A stretch of 64,000 bases of DNA from Kitasatospora sp. GAS204B (GCF_029892155.1 NZ_JARZAG010000002.1:434001-498000), one strand, 5' to 3'; positions 35,393 through 46,145 are shown, counted from the first letter of the stretch. Notes: a model not told the origin generated them from the sequence alone. Numbers and translations: made by a program.

Positions 35393-36058
35393 ATGCTGTT
35401 CAACCGCCACAAGACCGCGCTCGTCACCGCCGATCAGGCCCTGCCAGGCCGCCCGGCGCCCGCCTTCACCCTGGCCGAGCCGCACACCGTGCTCGGCCAC
35501 CCACTGACCGGGCCCTACCCGGCCGGTCTTGAGGTCGCGGACTTCGGCCTCGGCTGCTTCTGGGGCGCCGAGCGGATGTTCTGGCGCCTGCCCGGCGTCT
35601 GGACCACCCTGGTCGGCTACCAGGGCGGTCACACCCCCAACCCGACGTACGAGGAGGTGTGCAGCGGGCAGACCGGGCACACCGAGGCCGTCCGCGTCGT
35701 CTACGACCCGGCGCTGATCTCCTACGAGACGCTGCTGAAGACCTTCTGGGAGGGGCACGACCCGACCCAGGGCAACCGCCAGGGCAACGACGTCGGCACC
35801 CAGTACCGCTCCGCCGTCTACACCCACTCCCCGACCCAGCAGACCATCGCCGAGTCCTCCGCCACCGCCTTCCAGCCCGCCCTCACCGCGATCGGCCTGG
35901 GCCCGATCACCACCGAGATAGCCCCCGCCGGCCCGTTCTACCCCGCCGAGCCCTACCACCAGCAGTACCTCTCCGACGCCAAGAACCCGGGCGGCTACTG
36001 CGGCCTGGGCGGCACCGGGGCGAGCTGCCCGATCGGGGTGGCCAGGACCGACGGCTGA
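35393..36058 (+). CDS. msrA: Peptide methionine (S)-S-oxide reductase
   Basis: 221 aa. The catalytic [11 protein letters not shown] motif is near residue 55, with '[32 protein letters not shown]' (core '[10 protein letters not shown]') and the resolving Cys region near the C-terminus ('[18 protein letters not shown]'). It reduces S-epimer methionine sulfoxide with thioredoxin. The start at ATG 35393 has no clear ribosome site, but the sequence [20 protein letters not shown] is typical for the family. It is divergent from metB with a 57-bp gap. Confidence 0.94.
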   Translation: MLFNRHKTALVTADQALPGRPAPAFTLAEPHTVLGHPLTGPYPAGLEVADFGLGCFWGAERMFWRLPGVWTTLVGYQGGHTPNPTYEEVCSGQTGHTEAVRVVYDPALISYETLLKTFWEGHDPTQGNRQGNDVGTQYRSAVYTHSPTQQTIAESSATAFQPALTAIGLGPITTEIAPAGPFYPAEPYHQQYLSDAKNPGGYCGLGGTGASCPIGVARTDG

Positions 36059-36105
36059 GCCGACGCACGGACGAGCTGCTGCGGGATCTCCCGCGCAGCG
36101 GCCAC

Positions 36106-36133
36106 GGCCCACCCCGACGTCTCGGGGCGGGCC
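36106..36133. terminator. Bidirectional hairpin terminator
   Basis: ggccc-a-ccccga pairs with tcgggg-c-gggcc (one mismatch) between the convergent msrA and MerR-type genes. Confidence 0.6.
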
Positions 36134-36156
36134 GGCGCCGGCGGTCGGCCTGCGGG

Positions 36157-37122
36157 TCAGCCGGCCCGCAGCACGTCGGCTCGCAGCATCTCGGCCCGCA
36201 ACGCCTCGGTCAGCCAGCCGAAGGCCGGGCCCAGGCTGATGCTGACCGGCCAGCCGTTGATGGTGGCGATCAGCTGCCAGTACCGCTCGTAGCGCGGGTC
36301 GTTGCCGTTCTCCATCCGGTCCAGCAGCCAGGCCCGGAACTCCGGGTCATCGGTGCGTCCGAAGAAGTCGGCGAAGGCGCCGGCCAGTTCGGCGAGCACC
36401 GGGACGGCCATCGGGGCGCCGGGGGCGATCCCGGAGTCCAGCGCGGCACCGGCCCTGGCCACCACCAGGTCCACCAGTGCCCGGTTGGCCGCGACGTCGT
36501 CGGCGGCCCCGGTCGCCGTGTCCCTGGCCTGGTACTCGGCGGCCTTGCGGACCCCGGCCCGGAAGCCCGGGTCCTGGACGAGTTCGGCCAACTCGATCCA
36601 GGCGTCGGTCTGCTCGGGCGTCGGGTCGTCGGGCAGCTCGGGCATCGCGGCGCGCATCTTGGCCATGAACTCGGGCCCCACCTCGATCCCCTCGAAGGCC
36701 TCGTCGATGAAGTCGTTGATCAGGCGGCGGCGCTCCTGATCGGTGAGCTTGGCGAGCTTGTGCATCAGTTCCATCTCCTCCGGTGTGGCCCCCCGCCGGG
36801 CCACCGCGCGCAGCACGGACCGGCGCAACCGCAGCGTGCGGATCTGCACGTCCAGCGCCTCGGCGTGCGCGTGGGCGACCTCGGGGACGGTCACCTCACG
36901 GGCCAGCAGGCGCTGGATGGTGGTGAGGTCGACGCCGAGGTCGCGCAGCGTGCGCACCAGGTCCAGGCGCGCGAGCGCGTCGGATCCGTAGAGCCGGTAG
37001 CCGGCGGGGGTTCGGTCGGTCGGCGGCACCACGCCCACATCGGACCAGAACCGGATGGTCTTGACCGGCAGACCGGTCAACCGGGCCAGCTCACCGATGG
37101 TGCGCAGGGTGTCGTCGTCCAT
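36157..37122 (-). CDS. MerR-family transcriptional regulator with large effector domain
   Basis: 321 aa from ATG 37122, chosen for AAGGTGG upstream; the open frame begins 27 bases earlier. The N-terminal winged helix ('IGELARLTGLPVKTIRFWSDVGVVPPTDRTPAGYRLYG', quoted in part) and dimer coiled coil ('VRTLRDLGVDLTTIQRLL') are typical. The remaining ~200 residues are helical, with no Cys cluster, so a metal sensor is unlikely and a drug or small-molecule sensor more likely. It is convergent with msrA and its targets are unknown. Confidence 0.88.
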   Translation of the reverse strand: MDDDTLRTIGELARLTGLPVKTIRFWSDVGVVPPTDRTPAGYRLYGSDALARLDLVRTLRDLGVDLTTIQRLLAREVTVPEVAHAHAEALDVQIRTLRLRRSVLRAVARRGATPEEMELMHKLAKLTDQERRRLINDFIDEAFEGIEVGPEFMAKMRAAMPELPDDPTPEQTDAWIELAELVQDPGFRAGVRKAAEYQARDTATGAADDVAANRALVDLVVARAGAALDSGIAPGAPMAVPVLAELAGAFADFFGRTDDPEFRAWLLDRMENGNDPRYERYWQLIATINGWPVSISLGPAFGWLTEALRAEMLRADVLRAG

Positions 37123-37174
37123 GGCCACCACCTTGGGGTCTCCCGTCACTGGAGACTCAAGACTAATCGCGGCG

Positions 37175-38401
37175 TCACACCGCGCTGCCGGCCGTCCAGT
37201 CGGCCCAGGAGAGGTTCCAGTCGCTCAGGCCGTTGGCCGGATCCACCGTCCGGTCACCGGAGTTGACCACCTCCACCACGTCACCGACGAGCGAGGAGGC
37301 GTAGAACCTCGCGCCGTCGGTGCCCGGGTTCCCGGCGCCCTTGACGTCGCGCAGCGCGATGCAGCCGTGGCTGAGGTTGGCGTGGCCGTAGGCCGAGGCG
37401 GGCGACCAGTAGTTGCCGTGGATGAAGGTGCCGGAGGCGGTCAGGCGCTGGGCGTGCGGGACGTCGGGGATGTCGTACTCGTCGCCGAGGCCGACCGTGG
37501 CGCTGTCCATCCTGGTCGCCTCGAAACGCTCCGAGATGACCATCTTCCCGGCCCAGGTGCGGTGTTCCGGAGCACCGCCGATCACCTGGTAGACGGCGCC
37601 GACCCGGCCGTCGGTGGTCACCGTGAGCGTGCCGGCCGCGAGGTCGACGACCGAGGTCTGGGCCCGCCCGACGGTGAAGGCCACCTCCTTGGACTGGGTG
37701 CCGAACACGCCCTTCGCGCCCTCGACGTCCTTGAGCCGCAGCTTGAGCGTCACCTTGGTGCCCTTCGCCCAGTACTGCTGCGGGCGGAAGTCGAGCCGGG
37801 TGCTGGAGTACCAGTGGCCGACCACCGGCACGCCGGGGTCGGCGGCCACGGTGATCGCCTGCTGGACGGCCTTGCGGTTGGTCACCGGCTTGTTGAAGGT
37901 GATCGAGATCGGCATGCCGACGCCGACGGTGGCGCCGTTCTCCGGGGTGAAGGAGCCGGCGAAGGTGCTGGCGGGCTTCGCGGTGCTGAACGAGGCGGTG
38001 CTGTCCGCCGCGAGCTTGCGCGCGTCCGTGGCGGCGGCCGCCACGCTGTACTTGGTGCCGCTGCTCAGCGGCGCGGTGCTGGTCCAGCTCCGCGCGTCGG
38101 GCGCGAGCTGCCCGGCTATTCGCCCGCCCGCGGCGTCGGTGACGGTGACCTGGCCGAGGGTGCCGTCGGTGACCGTGACGGTGACGGGGGCGGTGAACGG
38201 GGCGTCGGCGGTGCCGTCGGCGGGCGAGACGGTGATCCGCGCCGCCGAGCCACCCACGGTGGGTCCGGCCGACGCGCCGGTCCCACCCACCGTGCCCCCG
38301 ACCTTGCCCTTGCTGTTGCAGGCCGCGACCAGCATCACCGGCGCCCCGAGCAGCCCGGCCAGCACCCCGCGTCGACTCCAGGTCCCGTCGCTCGCCGTCA
38401 C
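37175..38401 (-). CDS. L,D-transpeptidase lipoprotein (YkuD type)
   Basis: 408 aa. The N-terminus combines a twin-arginine-like SRRGVLAGLLG with a lipobox (LVAAC, Cys at about residue 28), so it is a lipid-anchored wall enzyme. Two Ig-like domains (about 45-240) precede the YkuD domain, whose catalytic motif is 'GHANLSHGCIALRD' (Ser-His-Gly-Cys). It forms 3-3 cross-links between peptidoglycan stems. GTG start with GGGAG upstream. Confidence 0.94.
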   Translation of the reverse strand: MTASDGTWSRRGVLAGLLGAPVMLVAACNSKGKVGGTVGGTGASAGPTVGGSAARITVSPADGTADAPFTAPVTVTVTDGTLGQVTVTDAAGGRIAGQLAPDARSWTSTAPLSSGTKYSVAAAATDARKLAADSTASFSTAKPASTFAGSFTPENGATVGVGMPISITFNKPVTNRKAVQQAITVAADPGVPVVGHWYSSTRLDFRPQQYWAKGTKVTLKLRLKDVEGAKGVFGTQSKEVAFTVGRAQTSVVDLAAGTLTVTTDGRVGAVYQVIGGAPEHRTWAGKMVISERFEATRMDSATVGLGDEYDIPDVPHAQRLTASGTFIHGNYWSPASAYGHANLSHGCIALRDVKGAGNPGTDGARFYASSLVGDVVEVVNSGDRTVDPANGLSDWNLSWADWTAGSAV

Positions 38402-38517
38402 GTCCGTCTCCCTACCCTGATGGCCAATTCGGATCTAACGACTCATTTCAGGGCGAACCGGTTCCCCCGAAGAGGATCAGATCGTATGAGATGACCCGAG
38501 AGTGCGCCAAAAATGGA

Positions 38518-38551
38518 CATACCGCCCAACCGGCAAGCGGCGGGCGGTATG
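38518..38551 (-). terminator. 10-bp hairpin beyond the small acidic protein gene
   Basis: Arms cataccgccc and gggcggtatg around a 14-base loop, 17 bp beyond the stop at 38569; on the minus strand it is followed by a short T-rich run (ccatttttgg). Confidence 0.65.
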
Positions 38552-38568
38552 CGGGAAGCGACGGTGGG

Positions 38569-38901
38569 CTACTCGACCTCGAACTCGTAGCTGTCGTCCT
38601 CCGGGTCGAACGCGGTCTGCGCGGACTCCCAGGTGGCCTGGGTCAGTTCGATCCCGGGAACGTCGCCGAGCAGCGCGACCGGGTCGATGAAGTGGGCGAG
38701 CGAACCCGACGGGTCCACCTCGATCGCCTCGACGGACTGGGCGCGCTCCTCGTCGTCGAGGTACTCGTCGGCCTCGACCTGGGCGAGCGCGGCGGCCTTG
38801 AGGGCGCCCTCGTCGGTGATCTCGGCGATCAGCTCGATGCTGAGCCGGACGTAGCGAGGGGCGTCGGTGTCTTCGATGCTGGTGCCTTCGGTGCTGGTCA
38901 T
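38569..38901 (-). CDS. Small acidic conserved protein, function unknown
   Basis: 110 aa from ATG 38901. Strongly acidic, especially at the C-terminus (FDPEDDSYEFEVE), with no membrane segment or signal peptide. 'YVRLSIELIAEITDEGAL' and 'LLGDVPGIELTQATWESA' look like an ordered alpha/beta core. I recognise no family. It stands alone, with a terminator after it and a hairpin-rich gap before it. Confidence 0.75.
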   Translation of the reverse strand: MTSTEGTSIEDTDAPRYVRLSIELIAEITDEGALKAAALAQVEADEYLDDEERAQSVEAIEVDPSGSLAHFIDPVALLGDVPGIELTQATWESAQTAFDPEDDSYEFEVE

Positions 38902-38967
38902 GGGGCGAGCGTAGGCGAGAACCGGGTCCGGAACCCAATGAGGGCGCGGACAGCGGAAGAACGACGA

Positions 38968-38998
38968 GGGCCGGCCCCGGGAAACCCGGGACCGGCCC
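38968..38998. terminator. Long GC hairpin upstream of the small acidic protein gene
   Basis: gggccgg-c-cccggg pairs with cccggg-a-ccggccc around an aaa loop (13 bp plus one mismatch). It is 67 bp upstream of the ATG at 38901, so it is either a terminator of leftward transcription from the gap or a 5' leader attenuator. Confidence 0.6.
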
Positions 38999-39393
38999 TG
39001 CCGGTGCCCCGCCCAGCTCCCCCACCCGGGAGCCGCGGAGCCGCGCCACCGAGGGCGCGAGGTGCCGTGGGAGCCGCCACACCCTGCCTCCCCACCGAGA
39101 CGCGGCAGAAGCAGGGGCGGGACGACGACGGCTCCCACGTGGAGCCCCTCCGACCCGCGGACGGGTCGGGAGGGAGACACAGTGCACCGGGTCAGGACCG
39201 GTCCGTGTGTCCGACGGCACGGCGATCGGGGAGCCGCTCCCGGTCGCCGCCGCCGTCACGTTCGGCGTCTTGCCGTGCTCACTACAGTGCCGCACGGGTG
39301 TTAACCGGTTGCTGCGTCCAGATGTCGCGGGTGTACCAACCGCGATCGCCAACGAACCATCAGGTAAACCGCGCCTCGGCTCGGCTCGGCTGA
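38999..39393. other. Hairpin-rich 395-bp gap, no gene seen
   Basis: No convincing reading frame on either strand. Several self-complementary stretches occur: ctccgaccc/gggtcggag near 39148-39172, ggctcc/ggagcc near 39129-39145, ccctgc/gcaggg near 39084-39118, and cggct repeated near 39377-39390. It might encode a structured RNA on the minus strand ending at the 38968-38998 hairpin. No known RNA family (RNase P, tmRNA, 6S, cobalamin) was recognised. Confidence 0.4.
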
Positions 39394-39432
39394 CGGTGCG
39401 TCAATACATCGGTGCGTCAATACATCGGTGCG

Positions 39433-39435
<3 letters not shown>
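39394..39435. repeat. 16-bp tandem repeat over the end of the cystathionine beta-synthase gene
   Basis: cggtgcgtcaatacat occurs twice back to back (39394-39425) and begins a third time at 39426. The stop codon of the gene (39433-39435) lies in the third unit; the earlier copies contain the same potential stop. Confidence 0.8.
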
Positions 39436-40833
<1,398 letters not shown>

Positions 40834-41057
40834 GGGGGTCCTCCCGGTCGTTGGCCTTGGCAGTTCTTCGGTGCCTCAAGCCTATGGCTCCAGATGGCCG
40901 ATGCCGCCCGATAGCGCGAAGGTGTCAAAGGGTATGGAGGCGATGGGTCCACGCGCTGTAAGAAGGGTGAAGTACCCACCAGCGGCGAGCCGCGCGTTAA
41001 GAGAGGACCGGCACCGCGTACCGCGGGTGACCGGACGGATGCGAAGGGGGTAGCCGG

Positions 41058-42119
41058 ATGCCTGGGGCGCAGCATTCGAGGGCGCGGGTCGCCCGACGGA
41101 TCGCCACCGCGGCGGCGTACGGCGGCGGCGGGCTCGGCCTGCTGGGGGCCGGACTGGCCGGAGTGCTGTTCACCGAGAGCCGGCTCGCGGTGCGCGCGGT
41201 CGGCCTGCTGGAGGGCGATCCGCCGAAGGCCGACGGCGTCTACGGGGAGGGGCTGGCCGACCACAGCGCCGAGCGGCAGGAGCCGCTGGTGCTGGCCTTC
41301 CTGGGCGACTCCACGGCGGTGGGCCTGGGGGTGCGGCGCAGCCGGGAGACCCCGGGCGCGCTGCTCGCCACCGGGCTGGCGGCGGTCGCCGAGCAGCGGG
41401 TGCGGCTGGTCAACGTGGCGGCCTCGGGCGCGCGTTCGGACGACCTGGCACGCCAGGTGCGGCTCGCACTGGTGCACCGGCCGCAGGTCGCGGTGATCAT
41501 CATCGGCGCCAACGACGTCACCCGGCACACCCCGGCCGCCCAGGCCGTGCGACAACTCGGCGAGGCGGTCCGGGATCTGCGCACCCTCGGCTGCGAGGTG
41601 GTGGTCGGCACCTGCCCGGATCTGGGCACCATCAAGCCGGTGCGGCCGCCGCTGCGCTGGCTGGCCCGGCGGGTCAGCCGGCAACTGGCGGCGGCGCAGA
41701 CCATCGCGGTGGTGGAAGCCGGTGGGCGGACCGTCTCGCTCGGCTCGCTGCTCGGGCCGGAGTTCGCGGCCAGACCCGAGATGTTCGCCTCCGACCGGTT
41801 CCACCCCTCCGCCCAGGGTTACGCCACCGCCGCGATGGCCGTGCTGCCCTCGCTCTGCGCCACCCTGGGGCTGTGGCCCGAGGCGGCCGAGCAGGAGCCG
41901 CCGGCCCGGCGCGAGGCGGTGCTGCCGGTGGCGGTGGCCGCGGCGACCGCGGCCGGGCAGTCGGGCACCGAGGTGGCCGCCACCGCGACCGGCGCCGGCG
42001 GCAAGCGCTGGGCGCTGGTCAAGCACCGGCTGCGGTTCGGCCTGCCGGAGGGCGCGCAGCCGCTGTCCGGCGAGTCGGCCAGCTCACAGCCGGGCACGGA
42101 TGACGTACGCGCTACTTGA
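41058..42119 (+). CDS. SGNH/GDSL-family hydrolase, membrane-anchored or secreted
   Basis: 353 aa. A hydrophobic N-terminal segment ('AAYGGGGLGLLGAGLAGVLF') acts as signal or anchor. The SGNH blocks are present: block I 'FLGDSTAVGLGV' (Ser), block II Gly in 'VAASGARSDDLA', block III 'IIGANDVTRHT' (Asn), and block V 'DRFHPSAQGY' (Asp, His). An Ala-rich C-terminal extension is probably unstructured. It is probably an esterase of lipid or acyl groups. It lies 48 bp before the thiolase gene on the same strand, an arrangement I recall from Streptomyces genomes. Confidence 0.9.
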   Translation: MPGAQHSRARVARRIATAAAYGGGGLGLLGAGLAGVLFTESRLAVRAVGLLEGDPPKADGVYGEGLADHSAERQEPLVLAFLGDSTAVGLGVRRSRETPGALLATGLAAVAEQRVRLVNVAASGARSDDLARQVRLALVHRPQVAVIIIGANDVTRHTPAAQAVRQLGEAVRDLRTLGCEVVVGTCPDLGTIKPVRPPLRWLARRVSRQLAAAQTIAVVEAGGRTVSLGSLLGPEFAARPEMFASDRFHPSAQGYATAAMAVLPSLCATLGLWPEAAEQEPPARREAVLPVAVAAATAAGQSGTEVAATATGAGGKRWALVKHRLRFGLPEGAQPLSGESASSQPGTDDVRAT

Positions 42120-42167
42120 GAGTAACTTTCCTCTCCGTAGCAGCCGGACACACACCAGGGAGCCGTC

Positions 42168-43388
42168 ATGCCCGAAGCCGTCATCGTCAGCGCCGCCCGT
42201 TCGCCGATCGGCCGCGCCTTCAAGGGCTCGCTCAAGGACGTCCGGCCGGACGACCTCACCGCCCAGATCATCGCCGCCGCGCTGGCCAAGGTCCCCGAGC
42301 TGGACCCGCGCCAGATCGACGACCTGATGCTCGGCTGCGGTCTGCCCGGCGGCGAGCAGGGCCACAACCTGGCCCGGATCATCGCGGTCCAGATGGGCAT
42401 GGACTACCTGCCCGGCACCACCATCACCCGCTACTGCTCCTCCTCGCTGCAGACCACGCGGATGGCGCTGCACGCGATCAAGGCGGGCGAGGGCGACATC
42501 TTCATCTCGGCCGGCGTGGAGACCGTCTCGCGCTCGATCAACGGCAGCTCGGACGGGATGCCGAACACCCAGAACCCGCTCTTCGACGAGGCCGTCGCCC
42601 GCACCGCCAAGCGCGCCGCGGAGGGTGGCGGCCAGTGGCACGACCCGCGCGAGGACGGCCTGCTGCCGGACGCCTACATCGCGATGGGCCAGACCGCCGA
42701 GAACCTGGCCGCGCTCAAGGGCATCACCCGCGCCGACCAGGACGAGTTCGGCGTGCGCTCGCAGAACCTGGCCGAGGCCGCGATCAAGGCCGGCTTCTGG
42801 CAGCGCGAGATCACCCCGGTCACCACGCCGGACGGCACCGTGGTCTCGGCCGACGACGGCCCGCGCGCGGGCGTCACGCTGGAGGGCGTGCAGGGCCTCA
42901 AGCCGGTCTTCCGCCCCGACGGCACGGTCACGGCCGGCAACTGCTGCCCGCTGAACGACGGCGCCGCCGCGCTGGTCGTCATGTCCGACACCAAGGCGCG
43001 CGAGCTGGGCATCACGCCGCTGGCCCGGGTGGTCTCCACCGGCGTCTCGGCGCTCTCCCCCGAGATCATGGGGTACGGCCCGGTCGAGGCCTCCCGCCAG
43101 GCGCTGAAGCGGGCCGGGCTGACCATCGACGACATCGACCTGGTGGAGATCAACGAGGCCTTCGCGGCCCAGGTGATCCCCTCCTACCGGGACTTGGGCA
43201 TCGACCTGGACAAGCTGAACGTGAACGGCGGCGCGATCGCGGTCGGCCACCCCTTCGGCATGACCGGCGCCCGGATCACCACCACGCTGATCAACTCCCT
43301 GCAGTGGCACGACAAGCAGTTCGGCCTGGAGACCATGTGCGTGGGTGGGGGGCAGGGCATGGCGATGGTGATCGAGCGACTGAGCTGA
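42168..43388 (+). CDS. Acetyl-CoA C-acyltransferase (thiolase)
   Basis: 406 aa. Catalytic Cys in '[16 protein letters not shown]', His in '[19 protein letters not shown]', and the second Cys in '[14 protein letters not shown]'. '[18 protein letters not shown]' carries the NEAF motif. It cleaves 3-oxoacyl-CoA in beta-oxidation or condenses acetyl-CoA. A good ribosome site (GGGAG) precedes the ATG. A long hairpin terminator follows. Confidence 0.95.
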   Translation: MPEAVIVSAARSPIGRAFKGSLKDVRPDDLTAQIIAAALAKVPELDPRQIDDLMLGCGLPGGEQGHNLARIIAVQMGMDYLPGTTITRYCSSSLQTTRMALHAIKAGEGDIFISAGVETVSRSINGSSDGMPNTQNPLFDEAVARTAKRAAEGGGQWHDPREDGLLPDAYIAMGQTAENLAALKGITRADQDEFGVRSQNLAEAAIKAGFWQREITPVTTPDGTVVSADDGPRAGVTLEGVQGLKPVFRPDGTVTAGNCCPLNDGAAALVVMSDTKARELGITPLARVVSTGVSALSPEIMGYGPVEASRQALKRAGLTIDDIDLVEINEAFAAQVIPSYRDLGIDLDKLNVNGGAIAVGHPFGMTGARITTTLINSLQWHDKQFGLETMCVGGGQGMAMVIERLS

Positions 43389-43462
43389 GGCCTGGGCTGC
43401 GCCGAGGACTTAACCCGAGGCCGTACCAAGCGGCGCCACCCGTTTGGCGTCACTGACGGTAA

Positions 43463-43504
43463 TTGAGGGCCGGATCACACCACGAGGTGCGATCCGGCCC
43501 TCAA
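43463..43504 (+). terminator. 14-bp hairpin terminator after the thiolase gene
   Basis: Arms ttgagggccggatc and its complement, with extra pairing (cacc/ggtg) towards the loop. Confidence 0.8.
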
Positions 43505-43696
43505 CTCGTCTCCAGGCCCCCCGATTTCAACGCAGCGAAGTCGCCCAACCGCGCAGCGTACACCAGGGCACCCCAGAGATTTTTGGACAATGACGAACGT
43601 CACTGACATTTCGGACATCTTCCACTGCAGCACCACCCACCCATACGGCAGTGTGGAACCGTTCCCCTGTTCCACTCCGCGCGAGGAGTACGTTCC

Positions 43697-44632
43697 GTGA
43701 GCGCTGTGTACGTCGCCCTGCTGCTGGTCCTGATCTCCGTCTGCACTGCCGTGCTGCTCCAGGTGCGCGCCCTGCGCAAGCTGGCCGCCGACCGACCCGC
43801 CGGGTCGGGCGCGGTGGACGAGGACGCGATACGCCGTGCCGTCACCGAGGCGCTGGCGGCCGACCGCGAGCGGGAGATCAGCGAGGCCCGGGCATTCTGG
43901 GCCGAGCAGGAGGCCCGGGCGGCCGAGGACGACCCGCTGCTGGACGCCCCGTTCGGGGACGCCGCCGGGGAGCCGCTGGCCGGGCTGGGCGGTCTGGGCC
44001 CGGTGGAGAGCTGGCCGGTCTTCTTCCCCCGCCCGACCGGCCCGGAGGAGGCCGTGGACAACGCCGGCACCATGGACCCCTCGTTCGGCGAGGCCCTGCG
44101 CTCGGCGCTGGAGGACATGATCGGCGACAGCGGCCCGCTGCCGGGCCCGGTGGGCGGTGGTGCGCCGGGCGGCGAGGCCCACGAGGCCCGGGCGGCCCGC
44201 GAGGCGGACCTGCTGGCCACCGGACTCGACGCCGGACTGCTCGACCCCGATCCGACCGCCGCTGCCACCCCGGCGCCCGCGCCCGACCCGCGCCGGCACC
44301 CCTCGCACCCGGACTTCGTGCCCAGCCAGGCCCCGTCCCGCGAGTGGACCGACACCCGGCTGACCACGCTCGCCGAGGAGCGGATCGGGCTCACCGACGT
44401 GCGCCCGGGCCCGCTGGGCACCCTGGACGTGTACGCCTTCGCCGACGGCACCACGCTCTGCGTGGCCCCCGGCGACCGCGAGGCCGCCTACCGCCTGATC
44501 GACGCGGTCCGGGCCGGCGAGGACGTCCGGCTGCTCGGCGGCTCGCGCTTCTCCGGCTCGTACTCGCTGACCTTCTCGACCGACGAGGAGACGGTCTACG
44601 TCCTGGCCGACCGCGTGGTGGCCAGCATCTGA
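43697..44632 (+). CDS. Conserved membrane-anchored protein, function unknown
   Basis: 311 aa, GTG start with GAGGAG upstream. One N-terminal membrane helix (residues about 3-21) and a short coiled region are followed by a long Pro/Gly/Ala-rich linker (about 60-215). A compact C-terminal alpha/beta domain follows ('DVRPGPLGTLDVYAFADGTTLCVAPGDREAAYRLI', quoted in part). The soluble domain should face the cytoplasm or the exterior depending on helix orientation, which is unclear. I do not recognise a characterised family. Confidence 0.8.
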   Translation: MSAVYVALLLVLISVCTAVLLQVRALRKLAADRPAGSGAVDEDAIRRAVTEALAADREREISEARAFWAEQEARAAEDDPLLDAPFGDAAGEPLAGLGGLGPVESWPVFFPRPTGPEEAVDNAGTMDPSFGEALRSALEDMIGDSGPLPGPVGGGAPGGEAHEARAAREADLLATGLDAGLLDPDPTAAATPAPAPDPRRHPSHPDFVPSQAPSREWTDTRLTTLAEERIGLTDVRPGPLGTLDVYAFADGTTLCVAPGDREAAYRLIDAVRAGEDVRLLGGSRFSGSYSLTFSTDEETVYVLADRVVASI

Positions 44633-44669
44633 CAGCCCGGCTCCGGATGGACCGCCTGCTGACCATCCG

Positions 44670-45044
44670 TCAGAGCGTCGCCTTCATCGTCGTCCGCACC
44701 GCCGCGACCGCCTCCGCCAGGAGTCCGGGCGCGGCGGTCGGCGTCTGTGCCAGCGCGGTGACCAGGTCGTGGCCGGCCACCGAGAGCTGATCGCCGACCG
44801 CGAAGACCCCGGCGTCCGGGATCTCGCGCGGCCGCGCGCCCGCGCCCTCGCCCTCCTCGACCAGCTGCGCCCAGTGCGCGAGTTGCCGGGCCAGCGCCAG
44901 CCCCGCCGTCGCCCGCGAGGGGTGGCCCGCGACCTTGCCGAGCAGGTAGCTCTGCGGCATCGCGCGGAAACGGTCCGCCAGCTGGTCCAGCACCGTCACC
45001 AACTCGTCCAGGCCGTCCGGCCCGTGCAGCCCGTCTTCACCCAT
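44670..45044 (-). CDS. Small helical protein, function unknown
   Basis: 124 aa, predicted mostly helical ('LDELVTVLDQLADRFRAMPQSYLLGKV', 'ALARQLAHWAQLVEEGEG'). No membrane segment or signal peptide. It lies 76 bp downstream of the Bax1-I gene on the same strand and converges with the gene ending at 44632. The motif 'RFRAMPQSYLLG' looks conserved, but I cannot assign a role. Confidence 0.75.
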   Translation of the reverse strand: MGEDGLHGPDGLDELVTVLDQLADRFRAMPQSYLLGKVAGHPSRATAGLALARQLAHWAQLVEEGEGAGARPREIPDAGVFAVGDQLSVAGHDLVTALAQTPTAAPGLLAEAVAAVRTTMKATL

Positions 45045-45120
45045 GCCGCGAGCCTAGTGCCCCGCCGACGGCCGCTCCGGCGCCGGCCCCCGGCCCCGCT
45101 CCGGCCCCTGCCGCCAGTCG

Positions 45121-45924
45121 TCAGTCGTCGCCCCGCAGGATCGCGATCAGCCGCAGCAGCTCCAGGTAGATCCAGACCAGCGAGAGGGTCAGCCCGAAGG
45201 CCGCCCGCCACGACTCGCGGCGCGGTGCACCGGCGCCGATCGCCCGCTCCACCGCCGCGAAGTCCAGCGACAGGAAGAAGGCACCGACGCCCACCCCGAC
45301 CAGCCCGACCACGATGCCCAACGGCCCGGAGTCCAGCCCCAGCGAGGCGCCGAGGAGCGAGGCCACCAGGTTCACCGCCAGCAGCAGCACGAAGCCCAGC
45401 GCGATGGCCAGCCCGACCCGGGTGTACCGGGCGGTGACCTTGATCCAGCCGCTCCGGTAGGCGATCAGCATGCCCGCGAAGACGGCGGCCGTGCCCAGCA
45501 CCGCCTGGATCGCGATGCCCGGCCAGATGGCGTTGAAGGCCTTGGTGAGCGCCCCCAGGAAGAAGCCCTCCAGGCCCGCGTAGAGCAGCACCAGCGCCGG
45601 ATTGACGCTCCGCCGGAAGCTGACCACCAGACCCACCACGAAGGCCGCCAGCGCGGCCAGGCCGGCGATCGCGAAGCTCGCGGTCCCCAGCGCGAACCAG
45701 GCCACCGCCCCGGCGGCCACCACCGTGAGCAGGGTCAGCGCGGTGCGGGCGACCACGTCGTCCATGGTCATCCGGCCGGTGCTGCGCGGGCCGGCGGCCG
45801 GCGCCCGGTACAGCTGCTCCAGTTCCTCGACGGTGCTGGGCTGTTGCTGCCCGCCGAACCCCGCGTATCCGGTGTCGCGGCCGAACGACCCCTCCCGCGA
45901 GAAGACCGGGTTGCTGCTCCTCAT
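45121..45924 (-). CDS. Bax1-I / YccA-type integral membrane protein
   Basis: 267 aa from ATG 45924 with GGGAGGAAG upstream. A Gln/Ser-rich cytoplasmic N-terminus (about 50 residues, 'MRSSNPVFSREGSFGRDTGY') precedes seven hydrophobic segments with 'LLYAGLEGFFLGALTKAFN' and 'IYLELLRLIAIL' near the end, matching Bax inhibitor-like proteins of actinomycetes. Its function in bacteria is uncertain (membrane quality control or ion leak in relatives). The bldA-type tRNA gene lies 137 bp upstream on the same strand. Confidence 0.9.
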   Translation of the reverse strand: MRSSNPVFSREGSFGRDTGYAGFGGQQQPSTVEELEQLYRAPAAGPRSTGRMTMDDVVARTALTLLTVVAAGAVAWFALGTASFAIAGLAALAAFVVGLVVSFRRSVNPALVLLYAGLEGFFLGALTKAFNAIWPGIAIQAVLGTAAVFAGMLIAYRSGWIKVTARYTRVGLAIALGFVLLLAVNLVASLLGASLGLDSGPLGIVVGLVGVGVGAFFLSLDFAAVERAIGAGAPRRESWRAAFGLTLSLVWIYLELLRLIAILRGDD

Positions 45925-46060
45925 GATCTTCCTCCCAGGGCGGCGCGGCGCCGCCCGCAGGGGCCATGGTAATGCGTTGGTAAAGGAAACGCGGGAGGCC
46001 CGTACAACGGACAGCGCCCCGCCTCCCGAAGAGGTGGGGCGCTGTGACGTGCGCTGATGC

Positions 46061-46145
46061 TGGTGCCCGGAGCCGGACTCGAACCGGCACGGCCTCGCGG
46101 CCAAGCAGTTTTAAGCTGCCCGTGTCTGCGTTCCACCATCCGGGC
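46061..46145 (-). tRNA. bldA: tRNA-Leu (UAA anticodon), bldA type, CCA encoded
   Basis: 85 bases on the minus strand. The acceptor arm GCCCGGA pairs with TCCGGGC and the 3' CCA is encoded. The anticodon arm is GGCAG-CTTAAAA-CTGCT, giving anticodon TAA (UAA), which reads UUA. A type II long variable arm (GGCC/GGCC) and T arm (GTTCGAGTC) are present. In Streptomyces the single tRNA reading UUA is BldA, which limits translation of TTA-containing developmental and antibiotic genes. The symbol is applied on that basis. Confidence 0.95.

Noticed and set aside
38999..39393. RNase P RNA, tmRNA, 6S RNA or cobalamin riboswitch in the hairpin-rich gap
   Set aside because: None of the conserved sequence blocks of these RNAs could be found on either strand.
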